Shown here: positions 1 through 5,730 of the stretch, piece after piece
How positions within the stretch are numbered: the first letter of the stretch is position 1
How the letters are laid out: every line of letters begins with the position of its first letter
Source of the DNA: Fibrobacter sp.
GTDB lineage: Bacteria > Fibrobacterota > Fibrobacteria > Fibrobacterales > Fibrobacteraceae
Length of the DNA stretch: 6,786 nucleotides
Assembly (NCBI GenBank): GCA_012515825.1
Contig: JAAYXQ010000250.1
Coordinates: 1 to 6,786, forward strand
Direction: 5' to 3'
The notes under the pieces: generated by a model
What the model was told of the DNA's origin: nothing
Databases searched by the model: none
What the model saw: only the letters and a program-made list of their open reading frames with translations
Program-made: the position numbers and the translations under genes

Positions 1-2
1 TC

Positions 3-260
3 GATATGGGAACTCCAGAAGGGCTTATGAAAGCGAATTTAGCTCGCTTAAATGAATTAGGTATTGATTCTTGGGTAGATCCACTTCATCCATTAGCAAA
101 GCAAAAAAATAACTTCCATCAAAGTGTTGTTCATAAGCATGCTAAAGTAGCTCTAGGAGCTGTCTTAAATCAAGTCATTTTATTTGATGGAGCAGAAGTT
201 TTAGATCAAGAAGTTGTTTCTAATCAAATTCGTGGTGATGGTTTTCGCTGGAATTTATAA
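3..260 (+). CDS. Sugar-1-phosphate nucleotidyltransferase, C-terminal part (MurU-like), 5' truncated by the window
   Basis: Only the last 85 residues are present and the reading frame runs in from the left edge. It opens with DMGTPEGLMKANLARL, which matches the conserved W-x-D-x-GTP-x-x-L-x-x-AN segment at the end of the catalytic domain of NDP-sugar pyrophosphorylases (RfbA/GlmU/MurU superfamily). About 45 residues follow with the V-V-H-x-x-A-K-V-x-x-G-A-x-L rhythm of a short left-handed beta-helix (hexapeptide) tail. Such enzymes transfer a nucleotide from NTP to a sugar-1-phosphate in the cytoplasm. Classical MurU lacks the hexapeptide tail, so the substrate cannot be fixed from this fragment. 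An AmgK-like kinase lies 0.9 kb downstream, and that makes MurNAc-1-P or a related hexose-1-P a reasonable guess. The stop codon TAA shares its last base with the next ATG, so translation is probably coupled. A mannose-1-phosphate guanylyltransferase-like enzyme is the main alternative. Confidence 0.8.
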   Translation, partial: DMGTPEGLMKANLARLNELGIDSWVDPLHPLAKQKNNFHQSVVHKHAKVALGAVLNQVILFDGAEVLDQEVVSNQIRGDGFRWNL

Positions 261-994
261 TGCTAGAGTATGTGATTGTTTTAGTAGAGCCAGAGCACCC
301 TCATAATGTAGGCTTTGTCGCGAGAGCCATGTGTGCAAATGCTTTGACTGATCTTCGAATCGTTTATCAAAAGTATAATAGCGTATTAGCAGATTCTTAT
401 AGAACCGCACACGCTTCTAAATCTATTCTTGATCACGCTAAAATCAAGAAAAACTTGAAAGAAGCGATTCAAGATGTTCAATATACAATTGCTTTTAGTC
501 GTCGCACCTTTGAAAGTGTCGTTCCTGTGATTTCATTACCTTCGATTCAAACCATTTTACCGAAAGAAGGCAAAGTGGCTTTAGTTTTTGGCCGAGAATC
601 CATTGGCCTTTTATTAGAAGAAATTAATCAATGCGCTCAGATATGCGAAATCCCTGTTCCAGGGAATCACAGCTTAAATTTAGGGCAAGCGGTTTCCGTG
701 GCTTTATATGAGCTTTTAAAAGAAAATAAATCTGGTTTATTAAATGATTATTCTTCTTCTTTTTCAAAGAAAAACAGCTTAGCCAATAAAGCACAAATAG
801 AATCTTTCATTTCTTTTTTAGAAGAGAATTTAACAGAACGGTATAAAAAGCAGCATTGGTTTCAAGGAGGAATTCGTTTGCTTTTACAACGACTTCAACC
901 TTCAGAAAATGAATTGGGTGGTTTATTTGGGGTAGCTCGTAGCTTAAGCAGGCGTCCAGCTCGAAAAGAATCGCATAAAAATAAACCCATTTAA
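260..994 (+). CDS. trmJ: tRNA (cytidine/uridine-2'-O-)-methyltransferase, TrmJ type (SPOUT family)
   Basis: The 244-residue product has the normal TrmJ length (E. coli about 246). All three SpoU/SPOUT motifs are visible. Motif 1 is HNVGFVARAM at residues 15-24, with N16 and R22 as the expected conserved polar residues. Motif 2 is VALVFGRESIGL at 106-117. Motif 3 is IPVPGNHSLNLGQAVSVALYEL, residues 131-152, which forms the S-adenosylmethionine-binding trefoil knot. The C-terminal helical tail (about 180-235) includes the L-Q-R-L-Q-P-S-E-x-E-L stretch typical of TrmJ and absent from TrmL. TrmJ homodimers methylate the ribose of nucleotide 32 in the tRNA anticodon loop. The ATG overlaps the previous stop (TAATG), with a weak GGA 7 nt upstream, so it is probably translated by coupling to the nucleotidyltransferase. 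The basic extreme C-terminus (SRRPARKESHKNK) may contact tRNA. TrmH-family enzymes with other targets are the alternative, but the tail argues for TrmJ. Confidence 0.9.
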   Translation: MLEYVIVLVEPEHPHNVGFVARAMCANALTDLRIVYQKYNSVLADSYRTAHASKSILDHAKIKKNLKEAIQDVQYTIAFSRRTFESVVPVISLPSIQTILPKEGKVALVFGRESIGLLLEEINQCAQICEIPVPGNHSLNLGQAVSVALYELLKENKSGLLNDYSSSFSKKNSLANKAQIESFISFLEENLTERYKKQHWFQGGIRLLLQRLQPSENELGGLFGVARSLSRRPARKESHKNKPI

Positions 995-1033
995 TACCGA
1001 AACGACAATATTTGAGAAAAATCACATTATTTT

Positions 1034-1053
1034 TCACTGTTTAGTGAGCTTTT
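1034..1053 (+). terminator. Weak hairpin with T-run after trmJ
   Basis: TCACT (1034-1038) pairs with AGTGA (1043-1047) around a GTTT loop, followed two bases later by TTTT. The 5-bp AT-rich stem is poor for an intrinsic terminator. It lies 40 nt after the trmJ stop and before the promoter of the next gene, the place where a terminator would be expected. Confidence 0.25.
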
Positions 1054-1091
1054 GTTCTCTTAAATCCTTTCAAATGGCTGTCTTATAGACT

Positions 1092-1100
1092 TGTTATAAT
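1092..1100 (+). promoter_or_regulatory. Extended -10 promoter for the AmgK-like kinase gene
   Basis: TG-T-TATAAT at 1092-1100 is an exact extended -10 element (TGnTATAAT), 65 nt upstream of the kinase ATG. No convincing -35 hexamer is seen at the usual 16-18 nt spacing (the region reads CAAATGG), as is common for extended -10 promoters. Predicted transcription would start near 1107 and give a leader of about 60 nt. This would let the kinase-EIIA pair be expressed separately from the upstream nucleotidyltransferase-trmJ pair. Confidence 0.5.
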
Positions 1101-1165
1101 TAATCCAAGACTATTTTTTTATGCCCTAAACTTTTCTTAATTTCTAAAGAGTATATTTGTAAACT

Positions 1166-2185
1166 ATGTTAAGAACAACCAAAATTATTAGTCCTTTTAT
1201 TAAAGATTTTCTTCTCTCTCGCGGCTATTCTGATGAGTCTTGTGTTGAACCTGCAGGTTCCGCTGGTTCAGGGCGTTTATACTATCGAATTAAAGAATAT
1301 AAAAAATCGTCTATTCTTCAGGTGAATGCAATCGCTAATGAAGATTTTAAAAATTTTGTTTCTTTTGGAAAATATTTTCATAGTGTTGATTTGCCTGTCC
1401 CAAGAATTTATGCCGTTGATGAACAAGCGGCACAGGTTTTAATGGAAGATTTAGGCAAGCGCTCTCTTTTTGATTACACATTGCCAGAAGAACCATTATC
1501 AGGCAATGTTCGTATTTTATATCAAGATGTCATTCAAGCCTTAATAAAGTTTCAAGAATCTTCCTCTTCTGTCTTTATGGCTCGTCCTGATTTAGGGGCT
1601 CGCAAATTTGATTATGCCTCTCTAAAATGGGAAACCGATTATTTCACAACGAATTACCTCAAGCGTATAGCAAACGTAGATGATATCCCTTCTTATGTTC
1701 AAGACTTTTTCTCCACACTAGCTTGTTCTGTAGATACCCATCAGAAGGTATTAATGCATAGAGATTTTCAATCTCAAAATATCATGATTCGTCCAAATTC
1801 AGAAATTGCTTTTGTGGATTTTCAGGGAGCGCGTCGTGGTTCCATGTATTATGATTTAGCCTCTTTACTTTTTGATCCATATACCTCTTTACCTCTTTTC
1901 TTAATCATTGACTTTTTTGAATTTTGGCGTACGCAATATCAAGAATGCAGCAACTTTTCTAAAGAGGAAAGTTGGGTATCCTTTTTAGAGGCTGCTTTGC
2001 AACGCATTATGCAAGCTCTTGGTGCTTATGGCTTCTTATCAAAAGAAAAGGGTTTAACCTCTTTTGAAAAGTTCATTAATCCAGCTAAAGCACGTTTAAT
2101 TGAAATACTAGATCTTTACCAAGATGTAGCTCCAGATATTCACCAACAAGCAAGACTTTTCTTAAAAGAAAAATTACGTCCATGA
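1166..2185 (+). CDS. AmgK-like aminoglycoside-phosphotransferase-fold sugar kinase
   Basis: A 339-residue APH/choline-kinase-fold protein, the same length class as Pseudomonas AmgK. The catalytic loop is VLMHRDFQSQNIM (residues 195-207), with the Brenner-type H-x-D-x-x-x-x-N signature: H198, D200 as the base and N205. The metal-binding segment is VDFQGARRGSMYYDLASLL (217-235), with D218 in the DFG-equivalent place. VLMEDLG (91-97) is the hinge next to the nucleotide pocket. AmgK phosphorylates MurNAc or GlcNAc at the anomeric carbon in peptidoglycan salvage, and its product is used by MurU. A MurU-like nucleotidyltransferase gene ends upstream, which supports that role here, though the substrate is inferred. 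Ribosome-binding sequence is weak (AAAGAG about 16 nt upstream), but the N-terminus SPFIKDFLLSRGY looks complete. The stop overlaps the EIIA start (ATGA). Other small-molecule kinases of the family cannot be excluded. Confidence 0.8.
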   Translation: MLRTTKIISPFIKDFLLSRGYSDESCVEPAGSAGSGRLYYRIKEYKKSSILQVNAIANEDFKNFVSFGKYFHSVDLPVPRIYAVDEQAAQVLMEDLGKRSLFDYTLPEEPLSGNVRILYQDVIQALIKFQESSSSVFMARPDLGARKFDYASLKWETDYFTTNYLKRIANVDDIPSYVQDFFSTLACSVDTHQKVLMHRDFQSQNIMIRPNSEIAFVDFQGARRGSMYYDLASLLFDPYTSLPLFLIIDFFEFWRTQYQECSNFSKEESWVSFLEAALQRIMQALGAYGFLSKEKGLTSFEKFINPAKARLIEILDLYQDVAPDIHQQARLFLKEKLRP

Positions 2186-2652
2186 TTCCTGAATCTTCTT
2201 TTTCCTTAAATTCTATCGCCTCTTTCTCAGAAGAACACGTTCATATCTGGAAAGAACCAATCAATCAGCAAATTGCACTTGGATTGTTATTTGATTTGTG
2301 GGCTTCATCCAATGAAAACTTAAATCCGGTGGACGTCTGGCAAAAGATAATCTCTAGAAATGCAACGGAAGGGTTTTATGTAGGCAGTGGGTTAGTGTTG
2401 CCTCATGCAAGGGTTCAAGGAATAGAAAAGTCATTTTTAGCATTTGGTGTTTGTCCTAAGGGTTTTGAAGGCGTTCAAAAGACAAAAGGAGAGCAGGCAA
2501 CGATTATGTGCCTTTTATTATCTCCAGAAAAAGATCCTATGATTCACATGTATGTTATTAAGCATATCGCTCAAAAATTAATGGATGCACAATGGAAAAA
2601 ACGCATCTTAAATTCATTAGATGCGTTTGAAGTCAAAGAATTGTTAGTATAA
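2182..2652 (+). CDS. PTS EIIA type-2 domain protein (PtsN/FruA-IIA-like)
   Basis: The 156-residue protein consists of a single EIIA type-2 (fructose/mannitol/nitrogen) domain. The phosphorylation-site motif is GSGLVLPHARVQG at residues 68-80, with H75 as the predicted phospho-accepting histidine. It is followed by the family pattern SFLAFGVCPKGFEGV (84-98) and the LLLSPEKDP strand-turn (111-119). Type-2 EIIA proteins relay phosphate from HPr to sugar transport subunits or, as PtsN, act as regulators. No EIIB, EIIC, HPr or EI is encoded in the window, so a regulatory or sensing role is more likely than direct transport. ATG lies within the kinase stop (ATGA) and has no separate Shine-Dalgarno, so translation should be coupled to the kinase, tying the two functions together. 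Its last 60 bases carry a 10-bp inverted repeat that acts on the opposite strand. The partner proteins are not known from this sequence. Confidence 0.82.
   Translation: MIPESSFSLNSIASFSEEHVHIWKEPINQQIALGLLFDLWASSNENLNPVDVWQKIISRNATEGFYVGSGLVLPHARVQGIEKSFLAFGVCPKGFEGVQKTKGEQATIMCLLLSPEKDPMIHMYVIKHIAQKLMDAQWKKRILNSLDAFEVKELLV
2596..2628 (-). terminator. Intrinsic terminator of the SDR gene, embedded in the EIIA coding sequence
   Basis: AAACGCATCT (2599-2608) and AGATGCGTTT (2619-2628) form a perfect 10-bp inverted repeat with a 10-nt loop. Read on the minus strand the hairpin is followed directly by a T-run (GCGTTTTTTCC). On the plus strand it is followed by GAAGTC, with no T-run. It therefore works for the minus-strand epimerase gene, whose stop is about 35 nt before it. 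It occupies codons near the 3' end of the convergent EIIA gene. Confidence 0.75.
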
Positions 2653-2662
2653 AATTTTACGA

Positions 2663-3583
2663 TTAAACGTGTTCTGTCCAGTATTGAATATGCTCGTCCA
2701 TGAACGACCTATTATCAAATGAAAGATTAAAACATCTGGATATTTTTTCTACAGAATAAAGCATTGGTTTATCTGACCAACCAAGATCAGTTTCTACAAT
2801 TTTTGATTTTGATTCAGGACGTAGAGCTAGCATTTTTTCTGCAATGGATTTCCAACTAATCCAAGTAGGACTTAACCCTAAAAAGACTTCTTCATTATAA
2901 TCAGATTCTAAAAGTTTAAGATAGAGTTCTGCTTGTTGTGAGGCGTGGATAAATTGGGTTCCATCGTTTTTTACAATACGGATGTCTGTACCATTTTTAA
3001 TGGCAAGTGCCATTTCTGCAAATCGGCGATCTGGTTGAGTACAGCCATCGTGGAAGGCTGGATTTCCAAAAGTATATCCAGGGCGAATAATATTGCGAGC
3101 CATTTCAACGGAAGGAAATTTATTGCCATAACCTTGTCTAAACCCTAAAACATAGGCTTCACCAGCAGCTTTTGTGGCTCCATAAAGGTCTATAGGCAAG
3201 TTGGCGACTGTTTCGTTCATGACAGGTCTCATTTTGCCCATTGCAGCGGTACTTGATGTATAAATAAACTTTTTACACCCAGCCATGGCCGCTAGTTCAA
3301 GAATTTGCACTGTGGCACGAGTGTCATTTTCTAACATAGAGAAGGGTGTTTCACCCCAACCAAGAGCAATATGAATACAGGCATCGCAACCTTTTAAGCC
3401 TCTTTCTATGGAGGTTAAGTCGAGCAGCGCGGATTCCACCATCGTTACACCTGGTGCGGCTTTCAATGAAGGAATCTTATCTGGATGCCTTGTTGCAATA
3501 GAAATTTCATGACCTTGTTCTAAAAGTCTTTTGGCAACATAATGACCAATAAAGCCCGTGCCACCTGTTAAAAAAACACGCAT
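2663..3583 (-). CDS. NAD(P)-dependent epimerase/reductase, extended SDR family
   Basis: The 306-residue product is a full-length extended short-chain dehydrogenase/reductase. The Rossmann nucleotide-binding motif is TGGTGFIG at residues 6-13, the standard G-x-x-G-x-x-G near the N-terminus. DLTS (55-58) and CDACIHIA (66-73) are the usual core strands. The catalytic set is S110/S111/T112 with Y134 and K138 (YGATK). NIIRPGYTFG (164-173) is the conserved R-P-x-x-x-x-G strand before the substrate domain. Such enzymes act on nucleotide sugars or on small ketones and aldehydes (dihydroflavonol-reductase-like). The substrate cannot be told from the sequence. The gene is monocistronic, convergent with the EIIA gene with only 10 nt between stops. 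GGATGGTAG a few bases upstream of the ATG on the minus strand may serve as ribosome-binding site. It has an embedded downstream terminator. It marks the left border of the AT-rich accessory island. Confidence 0.85.
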   Translation of the reverse strand: MRVFLTGGTGFIGHYVAKRLLEQGHEISIATRHPDKIPSLKAAPGVTMVESALLDLTSIERGLKGCDACIHIALGWGETPFSMLENDTRATVQILELAAMAGCKKFIYTSSTAAMGKMRPVMNETVANLPIDLYGATKAAGEAYVLGFRQGYGNKFPSVEMARNIIRPGYTFGNPAFHDGCTQPDRRFAEMALAIKNGTDIRIVKNDGTQFIHASQQAELYLKLLESDYNEEVFLGLSPTWISWKSIAEKMLALRPESKSKIVETDLGWSDKPMLYSVEKISRCFNLSFDNRSFMDEHIQYWTEHV

Positions 3584-3688
3584 AATCTACCATCCAGAAA
3601 AGAAAGAACTTGTATAACCTAGATAAATTTATTAAAAAAAGGTACAAAAAAGGCAATAAAAAAAAGATGTGACAAAGGATTTACATTC

Positions 3689-3736
3689 ATGGAATTAGTG
3701 ACCGCCATCGCATGGATGATTATTTTTACTATATAA
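3689..3736 (+). CDS. Possible 15-residue hydrophobic peptide
   Basis: ATG at 3689 opens a reading frame for MELVTAIAWMIIFTI. AAGGA lies about 9 nt upstream (near 3675-3679), a reasonable ribosome-binding site. The peptide is almost entirely hydrophobic after residue 2 and could insert in the membrane. Its codons (GTG ACC GCC ATC GCA TGG) are GC-richer than the surroundings. It may be a real micro-protein, the truncated start of a lost membrane-protein gene, or chance. With only 15 codons, coding cannot be demonstrated from one sequence. Confidence 0.2.
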   Translation: MELVTAIAWMIIFTI

Positions 3737-3745
3737 GCATTAAGG

Positions 3746-3811
3746 TGCTTTCCAAAAAGTTTACAAGATAAAAATGCTTATTATGTAGCTAAATTATAAG
3801 TAGAAAATATC
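3746..3811 (+). repeat. Island-flanking repeat, left copy
   Basis: Two blocks match a second copy at 6475-6580. Block A (3746-3779) matches 6475-6508 at 27 of 34 positions. Block B (3782-3811) matches 6551-6580 at 28 of 30 positions, including the identical 19-mer tatgtagctaaattataag. In this copy the blocks are 2 nt apart; in the right copy 42 nt separate them. The pair brackets the three accessory genes. Block B contains TATAAG, close to a -10 hexamer, so a promoter or leader role is also possible. Confidence 0.7.
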
Positions 3812-3887
3812 ACTTGGGGAATCTCAATACGATAATGCTGGTTGGAAAATGGATTTTGATTTAAGAAAAGATTTGGGTATTAGATGA
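3804..3887 (+). pseudogene. Coding-like 3' tail overlapping the lipoprotein start codon
   Basis: A frame opening after a stop at 3801-3803 and running to TGA at 3885-3887 encodes 27 residues, including YDNAGWKMDFDLRKDLG. It reads like a protein C-terminus. Its stop overlaps the ATG of the lipoprotein gene as ATGA, the same geometry as the kinase-EIIA pair. It has no credible start codon and nothing in frame upstream. It may be what is left of a gene that was once translationally coupled to the lipoprotein. Chance openness over 27 codons remains possible. Confidence 0.3.
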
Positions 3888-4951
3888 ATCATTACAAATA
3901 CATTATTCTATTAATTGCTTTTATACTATTATCCTGCACAAAGAATAGTAATTTGAATCAGCAGAATTATAATCAAGAACCAGAATTTAGAATCACTCGA
4001 TCTTTTATTATCTCTTTACCAAATAAGAATGATATGATATCTTATCATTTTAGCAGAAGTGCTGTTTCTGCGATTGAATTCGTTGAGATTGATTTGATTA
4101 AAGAAAAAGACGGCGTTAAAGCGATAACAAAAGTAGAACATCATGAAGAATTTGATAAGCCTATTTCCATTAAGAAACCTGAAAAAGTTTTTTCTTATAC
4201 TATTGATAAACTTTCATATTTAACAAAAAAATTATCTGAAATAGATATTGATACTTGTATAGGCTATGATAAATATTCTAATGACAATAAAATAATTTCA
4301 GAAATCTTTTTTGTTCATGAGAATAGGCTACAACAATTTTCTTATAATGGTATAAGGTGTTCATCTATAGCAGAAGGAAAAAAAAGAACGCCGTTAGATT
4401 CCTCTGAATTTGAAATTCGAAAATATATAATGGATATAGGTGCTTGGGATGGTTTGATTTTACCCCAATTGTCTTCTTCTAGCTCTCTTAAAACATCTAA
4501 AATTATAGATACGACCTATTTTAAGAAAAATGTGATGGATTCTAATTTAACTCAAAATGTCAATATATTTTATCCTTTAAAATCATTATATTTTTCACTC
4601 GAAAATATTTTTATCAAAGAAATAGATTCAATGCCTTATTATAAAGCAGATTTAGAGGGTGATTCTATTTTATATATTTGGAATAAATCAGAAAATGGTG
4701 AGGTGATTTTATTTAAGGATAATGATACGACATCTTTTTTTGATATCATAAAAAATTTATCTCTTTATGAAAAAGAAGAATGGAATGTTTCTAGAAAGGA
4801 ATGTCCTCGTAAAACAGAAGATAATTATATCTATTGGAACGATTCATCGCTGAATATAATTCCATTTACTTGTATTAATGAAAAATTAAAAATTTGGGAT
4901 TTGAATAGAAAAGTAAGAGAATGGCTTGAATCAAAGTTTACTGGAAAATAG
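3884..4951 (+). CDS. Predicted lipoprotein of unknown function
   Basis: The 355-residue product starts with a clear type II (lipoprotein) signal peptide: NHYKY, a hydrophobic run from residue 7 to 16, and the lipobox LLSC with C18 as the predicted lipidated cysteine. The next residue is Thr, so outer-membrane sorting is expected in a Gram-negative cell. The mature part has no further membrane segment and no motif that I recognise. It is rich in Lys, Ser, Asn and Ile and has four more cysteines (C125, C159, C307, C330) that could form two disulfides in the periplasm. The segments TCIGYDKYSND (124-134) and IYWNDSSLNI (316-325) are landmarks for a search. A 100-nt sample (4021-4120) counts 30% GC, well below the conserved genes. 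A GGG about 6 nt before the ATG is the only ribosome-binding candidate. A secreted immunity or surface protein is possible, but I assign no function. Confidence 0.8.
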   Translation: MNHYKYIILLIAFILLSCTKNSNLNQQNYNQEPEFRITRSFIISLPNKNDMISYHFSRSAVSAIEFVEIDLIKEKDGVKAITKVEHHEEFDKPISIKKPEKVFSYTIDKLSYLTKKLSEIDIDTCIGYDKYSNDNKIISEIFFVHENRLQQFSYNGIRCSSIAEGKKRTPLDSSEFEIRKYIMDIGAWDGLILPQLSSSSSLKTSKIIDTTYFKKNVMDSNLTQNVNIFYPLKSLYFSLENIFIKEIDSMPYYKADLEGDSILYIWNKSENGEVILFKDNDTTSFFDIIKNLSLYEKEEWNVSRKECPRKTEDNYIYWNDSSLNIIPFTCINEKLKIWDLNRKVREWLESKFTGK

Positions 4952-5059
4952 AAGCCTCGTTACCCCGTCCGTTGTCCTGATTGAAAAATCACTTATCTTA
5001 GGCATTGTTTTGAATGTCTTTTTTGTTTGGAAAAGTTGTTTTTTAATATTTGAAGACAC

Positions 5060-5172
5060 AAAAGTTGCGACGTCTTTTTACTCTCTTTTTGAAAAAATAA
5101 TCTTTATCGCTACACAAAAACTTATATTGTCTTTATGCTCAACCAAGAGAAATATTTTAGCAGTAGCGTGAG
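5060..5172 (+). repeat. Dispersed repeat, left copy
   Basis: The core 5116-5172 matches 5672-5728 at 51 of 57 positions without gaps (shared stretch ctttatgctcaa then caagagaaatattt). Upstream, 5060-5081 matches 5651-5672 more weakly (16 of 22 by eye). About 34 nt present here are missing from the other copy. The left copy lies between the lipoprotein gene and the 115-residue gene. The repeat has no open frame shared intact by both copies, which suggests non-coding or decayed sequence. Confidence 0.7.
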
Positions 5173-5194
5173 ATAACAATGCAGGATGGGATTC

Positions 5195-5542
5195 ATGGTA
5201 AAAAGAATAATTATATTTTTTATAATTTTATGCGCTTTTATATTAGGCAGTTTTAATGCAACCTTTACTATAAAAAAATTTCCTATAGATATAGAAGAAA
5301 AAGATAAAGAGTTTTTTGCTCAGGCAAGATTGTTTTTAGATACAAATGAGGCATATAAAGGAGAAAATTTGTGGTATGCTAATGTTATTCATGAAGAGAA
5401 TAAAACCACATTTATTTTTTATTCTGGAGCACAAAAAGAAACAGAAGATAGTAGAATTTTTGGTCTTTATAATAAAATTAAAAACTGTCCCTGTTTTCCA
5501 ATTCATATTTCATTTATGAATGATACGATGATTGTAGAATAA
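5195..5542 (+). CDS. Small single-pass membrane or exported protein of unknown function
   Basis: The 115-residue product begins MVKR followed by a hydrophobic segment (residues 5-19, IIIFFIILCAFILGS), so it is either anchored in the inner membrane by an uncleaved signal or exported. The remaining 95 residues are hydrophilic with one CPC pair (C98, C100) near the C-terminus. I chose ATG 5195 over ATG 5186 because AGGA (5183-5186) lies 8 nt upstream of 5195, whereas 5186 has no usable ribosome-binding site. With 5186 the protein gains MGF. One hundred bases at 5201-5300 count 19% GC, extremely low even for this window. No family is recognised. Its size, N-terminal anchor and position after decayed-looking sequence resemble immunity proteins of secreted-toxin cassettes, but that is only contextual. 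Confidence 0.7.
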   Translation: MVKRIIIFFIILCAFILGSFNATFTIKKFPIDIEEKDKEFFAQARLFLDTNEAYKGENLWYANVIHEENKTTFIFYSGAQKETEDSRIFGLYNKIKNCPCFPIHISFMNDTMIVE

Positions 5543-5575
5543 TATAAACTTGCCCCTCCACTCTTATAATTAAAA

Positions 5576-5606
5576 AGCACCTCTTTGCGACATCCTCTTT
5601 GGTGCT
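5576..5606 (-). terminator. Terminator-like inverted repeat, minus-strand orientation
   Basis: AGCACC (5576-5581) pairs with GGTGCT (5601-5606), 6 bp with a 19-nt loop. On the minus strand the stem runs straight into TTTTTAATTA. There is no minus-strand gene nearby for it to end, and the loop is long. It also contains the direct repeat CCTCTTTG (5580-5587 and 5594-5601). It could be a relic of a lost gene or end an unseen antisense transcript. Confidence 0.3.
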
Positions 5607-5650
5607 GTTGTTTGCTGAAAAAGTCGGTTTATTGTTGGGAAAAGTTGGGA

Positions 5651-5728
5651 AAGTAACGATGCTTTTCTACTAAAAACTTATATTGACTTTATGCTCAATC
5701 AAGAGAAATATTTCAGCAATTACGTGAG
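5651..5728 (+). repeat. Dispersed repeat, right copy
   Basis: This copy matches 5060-5172, with the 57-nt core at 5672-5728 identical at 51 positions. It lacks the ~34-nt internal stretch found in the left copy. Both copies sit 20-200 nt upstream of a small membrane-protein gene in the same orientation. After the repeat the two sequences diverge completely: the left copy runs into a ribosome-binding site and gene, this one into the GC-rich block. Confidence 0.7.
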
Positions 5729-5730
5729 GG

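Larger units (their letters stand above)
3584..3883. other. Intergenic region before the lipoprotein gene
   Basis: This 300-nt stretch separates the divergent epimerase and lipoprotein genes. It starts with A/T-rich homopolymer-like sequence (3625-3666) that should hold the epimerase promoter, but I see no good -35/-10 pair on either strand. It then holds a possible 15-codon reading frame (3689-3736), the left copy of the island-flanking repeat (3746-3811) and a coding-like tail that ends inside the lipoprotein start codon (3804-3887). No tRNA-like sequence was seen. Confidence 0.6.

Noticed and set aside
807..1037. Minus-strand frame opposite the end of trmJ
   Set aside because: Lies antisense to the conserved TrmJ C-terminal tail and has no family resemblance; a shadow frame.
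2945..3148. Plus-strand frame inside the epimerase gene
   Set aside because: Antisense to well-conserved SDR sequence, with no ribosome-binding site or recognisable motif.
4926..5171. 81-codon plus-strand frame overlapping the lipoprotein 3' end
   Set aside because: It overlaps the end of the lipoprotein gene by 26 nt and has no ribosome-binding site. Its second half lies in the dispersed repeat, whose other copy has an in-frame stop at the equivalent place. Treated as relic or non-coding.
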